Assembly (NCBI GenBank): GCA_017416065.1
Contig: JAFQDM010000026.1
Coordinates: 1 to 58,416, forward strand
Direction: 5' to 3'
Length of the DNA stretch: 58,416 bases
Source: Ruminococcus sp.
GTDB taxonomy: Bacteria > Bacillota > Clostridia > Oscillospirales > Acutalibacteraceae
In this document: positions 42,104-50,831 of the stretch, one piece after another
How the letters are laid out: each line of letters starts with the position of its first letter
Numbering within the stretch: position 1 is the first letter of the stretch
Position numbers and translations under genes: made by a program
Notes under the pieces: model-generated
What the model saw: only the letters and a program-made list of their open reading frames with translations
Told to the model about the DNA's origin: nothing
Database searches by the model: none

Positions 42104-42676
42104 ATGAAATTGACTAAAGAAAAGCTGAAAAGATGCCTGGAATTGTTTTTTGCATTCTTCAAGATAGGAGCCTTCACCTTCGGCGGCGGAATGGCAATGC
42201 TCCCCTTTATGGAAAGGGAAGTTGTGGAAAAGAAAAAGTGGATAGATAAGGACGTGCTTATGGATATCCTTGTGGTATCGGAGTCCACCCCGGGGCCCAT
42301 CGCCATTAATGCCGCAACGTTTATCGGCACTCAGACTGCAGGTGTGTGGGGTTCAACCTTTGCGACCTTTGGTGTGGTTCTGCCCTCATTCCTGATAATT
42401 CTTCTGCTTTCTGCCTGCCTCGACGTTGTGTGGACAAACGAGATAGTGCAGTTTGCGCTCAGGGGAGTTCGCGCAGGAGTGTTGGCTCTTCTGGCAAAAT
42501 CATTGTGGGGACTTATTAAAAAATGTCCCAAGAACGCATTTTCATATATTTTGGTGGTGCTGAGCTTTGTGGCGGTTGCGGTTTTCTCCGTCAAGGTGCT
42601 GATCGTGATTGCCTGCGGTGCAGTTTTGGGGCTTGCCTGCTATTTCATTTCCCGAAAGGCAGGTGAGAAGAGATGA
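42104..42676 (+). CDS. chrA: Chromate transporter family protein, first half-size subunit
   Basis: The 190-residue membrane protein belongs to the CHR family. The signature FFKIGAFTFGGGMAMLPFME opens helix 1 and SESTPGPIAINAATFIG follows near residue 65. Four or five further hydrophobic segments complete it. It is a half-size CHR; full ChrA proteins of about 400 residues contain two such halves. It pairs with the next gene of equal length. CHR proteins export chromate, but in anaerobes the natural anion is uncertain. ATG 42104 follows CAGAGG; an upstream frame runs through the previous terminator and is rejected. Confidence 0.88.
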   Translation: MKLTKEKLKRCLELFFAFFKIGAFTFGGGMAMLPFMEREVVEKKKWIDKDVLMDILVVSESTPGPIAINAATFIGTQTAGVWGSTFATFGVVLPSFLIILLLSACLDVVWTNEIVQFALRGVRAGVLALLAKSLWGLIKKCPKNAFSYILVVLSFVAVAVFSVKVLIVIACGAVLGLACYFISRKAGEKR

Positions 42677-43245
42677 TCTACCTGGAGCTTTTCCTTGTTT
42701 TTTTTAAGCTTGGAGCTTTTACCTTTGGCGGCGGTGCGGCAATGATGCCGTTTCTTGAAGATGAGGTGGTGGAGCGCGGCTGGCTCACTCTGGAGCAGTT
42801 CATAGATTTCGTAGCAATAAGTGAGTCTACTCCCGGTCCCTTTGCGGTGAACATCGCCACCTACGTGGGAGTTGTAAAGGGTGGCTTCTTTGGCTCTGTG
42901 TGTGCAACTCTGGGTCTTGTGCTGCCTTCCTTTGTCATCATTCTTCTCATTGCAAGGTTTTACAATAAGTTCAAGAGCAGTAAGCTTGTTGAGGGTGCCA
43001 TGAGTGGTCTCAAGCCTGTGTCCATAGGACTTATAGCTGCGGCGGTGGTGTCCATAGGTCAGGCTGTATTCTTCCCCTCAGGCTTTGCCTGGAGCGAGTT
43101 TATAAGCTACAATTTCATAACCTCACTCATCATCTTTATTCCCATGTTTATCCTTTGCCTCAAGAAGTTTCATCCCATACTCATAGTGCTTATGTCCGGA
43201 GCCTTAGGCATCGGCTTTGGATTTTTGGAGAAACTTTTTGCATAA
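42673..43245 (+). CDS. chrA: Chromate transporter family protein, second half-size subunit
   Basis: The 190-residue CHR half has FFKLGAFTFGGGAAMMPFLEDE and AISESTPGPFAVNIATYVG, closely parallel to the first half. Start ATG overlaps the previous stop by 4 bases (ATGA), so the two should be made in equal amounts and form a heterodimer with opposed topology, as known for paired short CHR proteins. Ribosome site GGTGAGAAGAG lies in the preceding codons. Confidence 0.88.
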   Translation: MIYLELFLVFFKLGAFTFGGGAAMMPFLEDEVVERGWLTLEQFIDFVAISESTPGPFAVNIATYVGVVKGGFFGSVCATLGLVLPSFVIILLIARFYNKFKSSKLVEGAMSGLKPVSIGLIAAAVVSIGQAVFFPSGFAWSEFISYNFITSLIIFIPMFILCLKKFHPILIVLMSGALGIGFGFLEKLFA

Positions 43246-43265
43246 GAAATCAGAAAACAAAAACA

Positions 43266-43300
43266 TCAAGGGCTCCGTGTGTTTGCACGGAGCCCTCTTT
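43266..43300. terminator. Bidirectional terminator between chrA pair and small membrane protein
   Basis: AGGGCTCCGTG / CACGGAGCCCT is a perfect 11-bp stem with a 6-base loop and short T/A runs. Confidence 0.85.
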
Positions 43301-43309
43301 GCTGTGGGT

Positions 43310-43441
43310 TTAGCAGCCGCAACCGCAACCGTTGTTGTTGCAATCGTTACCACCGTTGTTACCGCAGCAGGAAAGTACAAGGATCAGGATGATGATCCAC
43401 CAGCAGCAGTTACCGCCGAAAAGGCCATTGTTATTGCACAT
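43310..43441 (-). CDS. 43-residue Cys/Asn/Gly-rich single-span membrane protein (YjcZ-like)
   Basis: A short ORF on the minus strand reads MCNNNGLFGGNCCWWIII, then a hydrophobic LILVL stretch, CC, and a tail GNNGGNDCNNNGCGCGC. It has nine cysteines, one hydrophobic segment (about 14-24) and an N/G/C-rich tail. Composition and layout recall the YjcZ-like or spore-coat-associated small proteins of Firmicutes, which also begin with Asn/Cys/Gly and a WxxIIILIL segment. A GGGAGG site lies 10 bases before the ATG, and the hairpin at 43266-43300 is its terminator. A plus-strand frame over the same bases is a shadow. Confidence 0.75.
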   Translation of the reverse strand: MCNNNGLFGGNCCWWIIILILVLSCCGNNGGNDCNNNGCGCGC

Positions 43442-43499
43442 AAAATCAGGTTCCTCCCTTCGGTGTTAGAGCACAAGCTTTATCCCAAATAAGCGCTCC

Positions 43500-43674
43500 T
43501 GCTTCGGATCGCCAATCGGTGTTGTTTGTGCTGTCTACAATACATCATATTGAAACAGGGAGCTTTTGGTTACAAGAAATTTTCTTTGTGATGTTTTGCC
43601 CAAAAAGTGCATGACTAATTTGTGAAAATCACCATATACTAATATATTTGAATAAAATTTTTTGTTATTTTAGG
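43500..43674. other. Intergenic stretch without recognised gene
   Basis: The sequence between the small membrane protein and the scaffold promoter becomes AT-rich from about 43550. No ORF with a ribosome site, tRNA or clear hairpin is seen. It may hold the divergent promoter of the small gene. Confidence 0.5.
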
Positions 43675-43703
43675 TTGTAATTGGAAAATGTATAGTGTAT
43701 AAT
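43675..43703 (+). promoter_or_regulatory. Promoter of the dockerin scaffold gene (TTGTAA class)
   Basis: TTGTAA, 17 bases, TATAAT, 63 bases before the start. The same hexamer pair and spacing precede the cohesin-like genes at 54951 and 55787. Confidence 0.8.
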
Positions 43704-43766
43704 AAAATTAACTTAGCATGAGTTGCTATATCCCATGCTATAAAAATTTTAAGGAGGACATCCACC

Positions 43767-46700
43767 ATGAAAATGACAAAGAAGATTTTGTCCATCATAT
43801 TGGTTGTTATGATGCTGTTTTCTGTTTCCATGGTAGCAACTTCTGCTTACACCGCACCCGACGGTTTCACAGTTGCTGACAAGGAAACTACAGAAGATAA
43901 GATCAACGGTGAAGTTCACGGCTTCATTGGCGACACTGATATGAGCGACAGCGTGAATGTTCGTGATGCAACGACCATTCAGAAATTCGCAGCAGATCTG
44001 ATCACTCTTAACGAGCATCAGATGCTTCTTGCTGATGTAAACTTTGACGGCAAAGTTAACGTTAAGGACTCAACTGCAGTCCGCAAGGCACTTGCAGACC
44101 TTCCCGTTGACGCTCCCGTTGGTCAGCTTATCTACAGCCCCGTTGAGGGTGTTAAGCCTACTGATCCCAAGCCCACAACTCCCCAGGTTGATCCTACAAA
44201 TCCTGAGGAAGAGCAGAAGATCGCTTCTGACTTCGTGCTTCACGGTAACTTCTTCGGCGATTGGGCAGACACAGTGCTCTACAAGGCATCAGAGAATGCA
44301 GCATTTGCAAGAGCTGTTATCGACGTAGCTCAGGGCAGCTATGCTTTTGTTATCCACAATGTAGCAACTGACGCATGGCTCAAGAACGGCGGCACTATCG
44401 ACAACACCTGCGAGGGTTGGACATTCGGCACAGATGATGCACCGGACACAACCTTCAACGCAAAGGGTGGCGCATACACCTTCTTCTTTGACCTTGCAGC
44501 TCTCAAGCTCACAGTTGTAGAGGGCGACGTAAAGGATATGCCCACAACTCCCGGCAAAGACGATAACAACGACGACAACAAGGACACATACACAATCTAC
44601 TTCACAAAGCCTGAGGATTGGGCAGATGCATATATCTACGGCTTCTATGGCGTAGAGGGTGGCGAGTCCAATGAAAATTGGCCCTCAGAGTATCCCGGCG
44701 CAAAGATGAACTTCCATGAGAAGAACGAGTTCGGTCAGGATGTTTACACATACGAGGTTCCCAAGGATATCGACTATATCAAGTTCTCTGACGGTTCCGA
44801 GAACAACCGCAGAACAAACAATGTTCCCAAGAAAGACATCAGAGACGGCAGAGGCTACTACCTTGGCGAGTCTGTTGGTGAGAACAAGTGGGCTGTTGAG
44901 TACTACGACACAATTCCCGTAGAGCCTTCCGGCGATACAGTAGAAGTATTCTTCATAAAGCCTGCTGATTGGGCAAACGCTTACATCCACATTATCGGCG
45001 AGGGTGTTGAGACAACATATCCCGGTGTTAAGATGACTCTCGTTGAGGGTGACAAGTACTCTTATGACGTTCCCGTTGAAGCAACTGCTATCAAGTTTGC
45101 AGACGGCGACTATGTTATGAACGAAGACGGCACAACCTCCGGCGCAAACAAGCGTACAGAGAACGTTGAGGCTAAGGATATCGTAGACGGCAGAGTTTAC
45201 GAGGTTGACTTCACAAAGCCCACAGAGGGTAAGGTAAACAGCTGGGCAGTTAAGTGGACTACTGATCCCACACCCACACCCGGCGATAAGATCACAGTAT
45301 ACTTCACAAAGCCTGCAGATTGGGCAGATGCTTACATCTACATAATGGATGGCAATGAGGCAGCTTATGCAGGTTACACAGCATATCCCGGTGACAAGAT
45401 GACAAAGGTTGAGGGAGACAAGTACTCCTTCGAGATCCCTGCAGATACAGGTTTCATCAAGTTCACAGACGGCACTACAGAGAATCCTGTTCCCAGAACA
45501 GAGAACGTTCCTGCTACAGACATCAAGGCTAACAGAGTTTACGAGGTAGACTTCACAAAGCCCACAGAGGGTAAAGAAAAGAGCTGGGCAGTTAAGTGGA
45601 CTGATTCCGTTGATCCTGACGTTCCCGACGTTCCCGATGTTCCTTCAACAGGCGACGAAGCAACAGGTGACGAGGCAACTATCACAGTATACTTCACAAA
45701 GCCTGCAGATTGGGACAGTGCTTTTGTTCACATTATAGGTTCTTCTGTTGTGGAAGAAAAATATCCCGGTTACGAGATGAATCTCGTAGAGGGAGATAAG
45801 TATTCTTACGAAGTTCCTGCTGATGCAGCAGAAATCAAGTTCACTGAGGGTGATACAGGTAGAGAGCCTAACATCTTCAGAACAGAGAACGTTGCGGCTA
45901 CAGATGTTGTAGACGGCAGAATCTACGAGGTAGACTTTGACAATCCCACAGCCGGTAAGGAGAATAGCTGGGCAGTAACATGGGAGGGTAAATCTGAATC
46001 CACAACCACTCCCATACCTCCCATCCCCGACGATCCCAACACACCTGCGGTTTACTTTATAAACACTGCAAACTGGGCAGAGGTCTATGCATATACCTTC
46101 AGTGAAGAGACTCTCGGCGGATGGTCCGGAACACAGATGGCAAAGACAGGCGAGCAGATTTACGGATATGATATTTATAAGATATACGTAACCGGTACTT
46201 CAGCAGGAATCGTTTTCAATAACGGCAGCGGCACCCAGACATCTGACCTTGCATATACAGCAGGCAAGTACTACGATGCTCAGGGAAATATGTATAGCTC
46301 CTTGAATGAAGTTCCTGTACCTGATGCTCTTGCAACAAACAGATTCCTTGCAGGTGAGTTCAACGGTTGGAGTGCAACTGCTAACGAGTTTAAGCTCAAA
46401 GAAGCAGGCGCTGATACTTGCTACATTGAGTTAGAGCTTCAGGCTAACACAACATATCAGTTTAAGATTGTTCGTGCAGGCACATGGACTAGCTGTAAGG
46501 ATACCCTCAGCATTACAGATACAGTAAGTGGTCTGACCTTCAGCGGATCAATAACCGATAACTGTTCTATCACAACCAAGGATGCAGGTACATATGTATT
46601 TGCATTTGGTATGGAGACATCTCAGCTTGCTGTTACATATCCCACAGGAGCTGACACAGATCCCACAGTTCCCGAACCCGGCACTCAGCCCGGTACAGAG

Positions 46701-48023
46701 CCCGGCACAGAACCCGGCACAGAGCCCGGCACAGAGCCCATTCCCGTTGAGGGCGAGTATTATCTCAGAGGCGATGCATTCGGCGGCTGGGAAACAGGCA
46801 CACTCCTCACAACAGATGGTGTGACACTTGAGCTTGCAGCAGGAACTTATGAGTTCAAGATCTTTGATGCAGCAAATGAAAAATGGCTCAAGACAGGTTC
46901 CGATGTTGAAGATACATGTGATGCTTGGACTGTAAGAGAAGGCGACGGTAACGCTAAGCTTATTGCAACAGGCGGTAAGTACACATTCTCCTACAAAACA
47001 GTAACTGAGAACGATGAGTTTAAGGTTAAGCTTACAATTACAGCTGAAGTTACTCTTCCTGAAAAATCCGGTTGGTCAGTAATCGGTGACGCTGCTGTTG
47101 CAAAGGATCTCTATGTAACAGATGCAATTTCTGAGACAGTATATTCATATACTGTAACTCTTGCAGCAGGCACATATAAGTTTAAGATTCAGGATGCTAC
47201 AGGAGCATCTCCTGTGGAATATGGTTCCAAGGTTATTACTGCAGATGCAACTCCTGCAGCAGGTGTAAATGTTGATATCAACACAGCAGATCAGTTTACA
47301 TTGAATGCAACAGGCGGTACGTACACATTCACTATTAATACAAAGAAGCAGATCGGACCGACTAAATTTGCCGTCAATGTTGTTATTACTTATGAGCCTG
47401 CTCCCGAGCCTTCAGGTTCAGCTACAGTTTACTTCATCAACTCTGCAAACTGGACAGAGGTTGCAGCTTATGCTTGGAACGATGGTGAAACACCTGCATG
47501 GCCCGGAACTTTGATGACAAAGACAGCAGAAACTGTTAACGGCTTCGATGTTTACTCAATTGCATTTGAAACTGTACCTGAGAATATTATCTTTAATAAT
47601 AACGGTAATGGTTCACAGACAGCAGACCTTAAAACTGAGGCAGGTAAGTATTTCTACCTGAAAGATTCAATGTGGTACGAATTACCTACTGACGTTCCTG
47701 AGCTTCCTTCAGCAGACGACACAATCACAGTCTACTTTGAGAAGCCCGCTGATTGGTCAGGTGCTTTTGTTCACATTATAGGTTCTTCTGTTATTGAGGA
47801 GAAATATCCCGGATACGAGATGGAACTTGTTGAGGGCAACAAGTACTCTTACAAAGTTCCCGCTGATGCTACAAAAATCAAGTTTACTGATGGTACTAAC
47901 ACAGACCCCAATAAGCGCACAGAGAACGTTGAAGCTAAGGATATCGCAGACGGCAGAGTATACCAAGTTAATCTTGATGCTCCTACCAGTGGTAAGACAA
48001 ACAGCTGGGCTGCAAAGTGGTAA
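43767..48023 (+). CDS. Secreted N-terminal-dockerin protein with about ten starch-binding-like modules
   Basis: The 1418-residue protein has a signal peptide (1-27, ending ATSAYT). A two-repeat type I dockerin follows at about 55-112 (DTDMSDSVNVRD and DVNFDGKVNVKD calcium loops). Then come beta modules of four types. Type A is near 155-252, 997-1095 and 1101-1210 (GDAFGGW). Type B begins TVYFxKPADW near 275, 393, 507, 637 and 1318. Type C is CBM26-like, near 759 and 1219 (VYFINxANW...IIFNN...QTxDL). Type D is near 858 (GEFNGW). A PGTE repeat linker lies near 975-990. No catalytic domain or C-terminal anchor is present. It probably binds starch and docks to cell-surface cohesins, like Sas-type proteins of R. 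bromii (inference). Confidence 0.87.
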   Translation: MKMTKKILSIILVVMMLFSVSMVATSAYTAPDGFTVADKETTEDKINGEVHGFIGDTDMSDSVNVRDATTIQKFAADLITLNEHQMLLADVNFDGKVNVKDSTAVRKALADLPVDAPVGQLIYSPVEGVKPTDPKPTTPQVDPTNPEEEQKIASDFVLHGNFFGDWADTVLYKASENAAFARAVIDVAQGSYAFVIHNVATDAWLKNGGTIDNTCEGWTFGTDDAPDTTFNAKGGAYTFFFDLAALKLTVVEGDVKDMPTTPGKDDNNDDNKDTYTIYFTKPEDWADAYIYGFYGVEGGESNENWPSEYPGAKMNFHEKNEFGQDVYTYEVPKDIDYIKFSDGSENNRRTNNVPKKDIRDGRGYYLGESVGENKWAVEYYDTIPVEPSGDTVEVFFIKPADWANAYIHIIGEGVETTYPGVKMTLVEGDKYSYDVPVEATAIKFADGDYVMNEDGTTSGANKRTENVEAKDIVDGRVYEVDFTKPTEGKVNSWAVKWTTDPTPTPGDKITVYFTKPADWADAYIYIMDGNEAAYAGYTAYPGDKMTKVEGDKYSFEIPADTGFIKFTDGTTENPVPRTENVPATDIKANRVYEVDFTKPTEGKEKSWAVKWTDSVDPDVPDVPDVPSTGDEATGDEATITVYFTKPADWDSAFVHIIGSSVVEEKYPGYEMNLVEGDKYSYEVPADAAEIKFTEGDTGREPNIFRTENVAATDVVDGRIYEVDFDNPTAGKENSWAVTWEGKSESTTTPIPPIPDDPNTPAVYFINTANWAEVYAYTFSEETLGGWSGTQMAKTGEQIYGYDIYKIYVTGTSAGIVFNNGSGTQTSDLAYTAGKYYDAQGNMYSSLNEVPVPDALATNRFLAGEFNGWSATANEFKLKEAGADTCYIELELQANTTYQFKIVRAGTWTSCKDTLSITDTVSGLTFSGSITDNCSITTKDAGTYVFAFGMETSQLAVTYPTGADTDPTVPEPGTQPGTEPGTEPGTEPGTEPIPVEGEYYLRGDAFGGWETGTLLTTDGVTLELAAGTYEFKIFDAANEKWLKTGSDVEDTCDAWTVREGDGNAKLIATGGKYTFSYKTVTENDEFKVKLTITAEVTLPEKSGWSVIGDAAVAKDLYVTDAISETVYSYTVTLAAGTYKFKIQDATGASPVEYGSKVITADATPAAGVNVDINTADQFTLNATGGTYTFTINTKKQIGPTKFAVNVVITYEPAPEPSGSATVYFINSANWTEVAAYAWNDGETPAWPGTLMTKTAETVNGFDVYSIAFETVPENIIFNNNGNGSQTADLKTEAGKYFYLKDSMWYELPTDVPELPSADDTITVYFEKPADWSGAFVHIIGSSVIEEKYPGYEMELVEGNKYSYKVPADATKIKFTDGTNTDPNKRTENVEAKDIADGRVYQVNLDAPTSGKTNSWAAKW

Positions 48024-48076
48024 TCATCAAAAACTTTGATTAATCTTTATTTCGATTTGAAATAACCTAAGCATTC

Positions 48077-48106
48077 AGGGCTGACCCGAAAGGGTCGGCC
48101 CTTTTT
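48077..48106 (+). terminator. Terminator of the scaffold gene
   Basis: AGGGCtGACCC / GGGTCgGCCCT with GAAA tetraloop and TTTTT. Confidence 0.92.
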
Positions 48107-48118
48107 GCGTATATAGGG

Positions 48119-48592
48119 CTTCTCTTTGAGGAAATTTCCCTGTTAGGGGAACTCACTTGATAAGGGAGATGTCACGCAGTGACAGAGGGTTTGTCGTCTT
48201 CGCAGAAGAAATGCGGGCTTTGCCGACAAAAGTGTTGCCGCTTTCGCAGAAAGGAACTGTCACCGAAGGTGACTGAGGAAGTAAAAGGCTCCCCTTGTGT
48301 AAAGGGGGGAGATAGCCGTAGGCTATCAGGGGGATTGTTGAATGGTGGCTATTACTTTATGGATATGCGTTTTTTTATAGTAAGGAGAAACAATCCCTCA
48401 GTCATTTCGCTTTGCTCAATGTCAACTCCCTTTACACAAGGGAGCCTTATATGGCTATTCCATTGTGTAAATTCCTTTATTAGGGGAAATTCGTTGATTA
48501 GGGAGTTGTCACGGAGTGGCAGAGGGCGTAAACTCTCCCCCCCTTTTGCCTAAAGGGTGGAGAATTGCGGAGCAATTCAGGGGGATACGTTC
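48119..48592. repeat. Composite dispersed repeat region (GGCTCCCC / GGGAG-type palindromes)
   Basis: The region holds two copies of a TTGAT(A/T)AGGGAG(A/T)TGTCACG...AGAGGG unit (near 48156 and 48495). Three copies of a double-hairpin unit are also present: a CTCCCC...GGGGAG arm, then a variable hairpin such as GATAGCCGTAGGCTATC or GAATTGCGGAGCAATTC, then CAGGGGGAT. One of the three (48390-48445) is inverted. No credible gene is present. Such elements are common between genes in Oscillospiraceae. Confidence 0.75.
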
Positions 48593-48666
48593 TTGAAGTA
48601 ATAAGTGATTGGTAAGAAGTAATAGGTTTACAATCCTTCTAATTTTAAGCTTCTGCCTGAATTCTC

Positions 48667-48694
48667 TTGCTCATTTGGATTTTAGTGCTATAAT
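48667..48694 (+). promoter_or_regulatory. Promoter of the cyclase-phosphatase-queH genes
   Basis: TTGCTC, 16 bases, TATAAT. Confidence 0.6.
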
Positions 48695-48715
48695 AAATAG
48701 AAAAGGAGTGGTATT

Positions 48716-49306
48716 ATGTTGCTTTATGATATTTCTGCAGATATTCTGACGGCTAAGGTCTACGACGGAGACCCTGCGCCCACCCATGAATACATAAAAA
48801 GCATAGAGGATGGGGATGAATATAATCTGTCCCGGTTTAGTATGTGTTCTCACAACGCCACCCACATAGATGCTCCCTATCATTTCGACCCTGAAGGTCA
48901 GAAGATTGACGAGATGCGGCTTTCTACCTTCTACGGTCTGTGCACGGTGGTATCTGTGAAGGGAATCCTTACAGGACAGGATATGGAGCGACTTCTGCCC
49001 CATTGCAAAAAGCGGCTTATCCTCCACGGTGAGGGAGAGGCCTTTATCTCTCAGAGTGCGGCAGTTGTCATTGCAGACAGCAACATCGTACTCGTTGGCA
49101 CAGACGGCATATGCCTTTCCACAGCCTTTGACGAGATGCGAGTCCACCTTGAATTTGCGAGAAAGGGTATTGCTACCCTTGAGGGTCTTGACCTAAGCGG
49201 AATCCGTGACGGTGAGTACACCCTCTGTGCTTTTCCCATCAAGCTTTCCGGCTCTGAGGCGGCTCCCTGCCGAGCAATACTTCTGGAGCAGGAGAAGGGC
49301 TTTTGA
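48716..49306 (+). CDS. Putative cyclase / kynurenine-formamidase-like hydrolase
   Basis: The 196-residue protein matches the cyclase family (PF04199). The metal motif SHNATHIDAPYHF gives H46, H50, D52 and H56, a variant of the usual HxGTHxDxPxH. LVGTDG and the C-terminal ALLLE-like AILLEQE are family features. Members hydrolyse N-formyl-kynurenine, isatin or other amides, or act as cyclases; the substrate cannot be assigned. It heads a likely operon with a phosphatase and queH. AAAAGGAGTGGT precedes the ATG. Confidence 0.85.
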   Translation: MLLYDISADILTAKVYDGDPAPTHEYIKSIEDGDEYNLSRFSMCSHNATHIDAPYHFDPEGQKIDEMRLSTFYGLCTVVSVKGILTGQDMERLLPHCKKRLILHGEGEAFISQSAAVVIADSNIVLVGTDGICLSTAFDEMRVHLEFARKGIATLEGLDLSGIRDGEYTLCAFPIKLSGSEAAPCRAILLEQEKGF

Positions 49307-49349
49307 TCTTGCTTAATATTCTGAATTAGAAATATACGGAGGCTTCCTT

Positions 49350-50006
49350 TTGAAGAAATTAGTTATCTTTGACCTTGACGGCACCCTTGTAAACTCAATA
49401 TATGACCTGGCGGATTGTGTGAATCTTGCGCTGTCTGCACATTCTCTGCCAAAAATCACCCTGCAGGAATGCTATTCCTTTGTGGGACACGGAATTGAGA
49501 ATCTTATCCGTACCTCTATGAAGTCTCAGGGTGGTAACGATGAACTTTACGGCAAGGTCAGGAGCACCTTTGACGTCCTGTATGCCGCCCATTGTAACGA
49601 CAAAACCGTGGCATATGACGGTGTAGCACAGTTGCTTGCAAAGCTGGGGGACAAAGGCATCAGGACCGCAGTGCTTACCAACAAAGCTCACGAGTTTGTA
49701 GATGGTATACTGCGCAAATGCTTTCCGGAGCATACGTTTTCTATTGCATGGGGAAACAGACTGGGCTTAAACCGCAAGCCTGACCCTCAGGGTCTCTTTG
49801 CACTTATCAAGGAGGCAGGATGCACAGCCGAGGAATGTGTTTTCGTTGGCGACAGTGAGGTTGACGTGCACACAGCTAAAAACGCAAGCATTGACCTTGT
49901 GTGCGTAGACTGGGGCTTCAGAAGTCGTGAACAGCTCTTGCAAAGCGGTGCAGAGATCATCACATCTGATGCAGAGGAATTGTATAGAGCTTTAATTTCC
50001 TTTTAA
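49350..50006 (+). CDS. HAD-family phosphatase, phosphoglycolate-phosphatase-like
   Basis: The 218-residue HAD hydrolase has the nucleophile motif FDLDGTLVNS (D8 and D10), motif II AVLTNKAH, motif III Lys in NRKPDPQG and the acidic VFVGDSEVDVHTA. The cap region fits the Gph/PpaX subgroup, which removes phosphate from phosphoglycolate, pyrophosphate or similar small molecules. The start is a TTG at 49350, placed 6 bases after CGGAGG. It sits 43 bases after the cyclase gene. Confidence 0.9.
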   Translation: MKKLVIFDLDGTLVNSIYDLADCVNLALSAHSLPKITLQECYSFVGHGIENLIRTSMKSQGGNDELYGKVRSTFDVLYAAHCNDKTVAYDGVAQLLAKLGDKGIRTAVLTNKAHEFVDGILRKCFPEHTFSIAWGNRLGLNRKPDPQGLFALIKEAGCTAEECVFVGDSEVDVHTAKNASIDLVCVDWGFRSREQLLQSGAEIITSDAEELYRALISF

Positions 50007-50029
50007 GAAATAAATTGCTGAGTGATTTT

Positions 50030-50638
50030 ATGAACAACAGAAACTATCAAAAAGAACTGGATTCTATTATTAATAGTATAGAGGAGGGGGGGATCGTGCC
50101 CACTCTGCTTCTGCACAGCTGCTGTGCTCCCTGCTCAAGCTATGTGTTGGAGTACTTGTCCTCTTATTTCAGGATTACGGTGTTTTACTATAATCCTAAT
50201 ATTTCTTCAAAAGAAGAATACGACCTGCGTCTTCTGGAGCAAAAGAGGCTTATTTCAGAACTTCCTGCAAAGCATCCCATAGAGCTTATTGAGGGCGAAT
50301 ATGAGCCTGCAATATTCTATGAGCTTGCAAAGGGCTTGGAGAAATGCCCCGAGCGAGGAGAGCGATGCCAAAAATGCTACCGATTGCGCCTTGAGGAAAC
50401 CGCAAAGCTTGCCAAAGCCACGGGAGCAGACTTCTTTGCTACAACCCTCACCTTAAGTCCCCTGAAGGATGCAAAGGCTCTTAACGCCATAGGCGAAGAG
50501 TTGGGGAAGGTGTACGGCGTAGAATACCTATGCACAGATTTCAAAAAACGCGGGGGATACCTGCGTTCTATCCAGCTTTCCAAGGAATACGGACTCTACA
50601 GACAGAACTTCTGCGGTTGCGTGTATTCAAAAAATTAA
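50030..50638 (+). CDS. queH: Epoxyqueuosine reductase QueH
   Basis: The 202-residue protein reduces epoxyqueuosine to queuosine in tRNA (known role of QueH, the non-cobalamin alternative to QueG). Expected cysteines are present: HSCCAPC (C31, C32, C35), RCQKCYRLRLEETA and the C-terminal FCGC. The ALT-type TTLTLSPLKD motif is also conserved. The start at ATG 50030 is preferred over a TTG at 50015; its ribosome site is weak, and it may rely on coupling to the phosphatase gene 23 bases upstream. Confidence 0.93.
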   Translation: MNNRNYQKELDSIINSIEEGGIVPTLLLHSCCAPCSSYVLEYLSSYFRITVFYYNPNISSKEEYDLRLLEQKRLISELPAKHPIELIEGEYEPAIFYELAKGLEKCPERGERCQKCYRLRLEETAKLAKATGADFFATTLTLSPLKDAKALNAIGEELGKVYGVEYLCTDFKKRGGYLRSIQLSKEYGLYRQNFCGCVYSKN

Positions 50639-50670
50639 AACGATTACATATTAATTGTAAGTGAAAATAT

Positions 50671-50722
50671 TTATCCTCTGCATCAGGCGCCAGAGCGTGC
50701 CTTTGTGCAGAGGATTTTTGTG
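50671..50722 (+). terminator. Terminator after queH
   Basis: ATCCTCTGCA / TGCAGAGGAT with a 23-base loop containing GGCGCC, then TTTTTGTGTTTT. Confidence 0.85.
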
Positions 50723-50759
50723 TTTTAATTGACAAAATATGAAAAAAAGCGTCAAGATG

Positions 50760-50788
50760 TTGATTTTTTCATTAAAAAGATATATTAT
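50760..50788 (+). promoter_or_regulatory. Promoter of the E2-like acyltransferase gene
   Basis: TTGATT, 17 bases, TATTAT. Confidence 0.65.
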
Positions 50789-50831
50789 TAATACATTGTT
50801 AACATTTCGGAAAAATAAAAGAGGTGGATTT

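Noticed and set aside
43217-43492. 91-codon plus-strand frame after the chromate transporter pair
   Set aside because: It reads through a bidirectional terminator and is antisense to the small Cys-rich gene, which has a ribosome site and family-like composition.
46675-46740. Direct repeats of PGTEP codons as a mobile or CRISPR-like repeat
   Set aside because: They encode a simple in-frame linker between modules of the scaffold protein.
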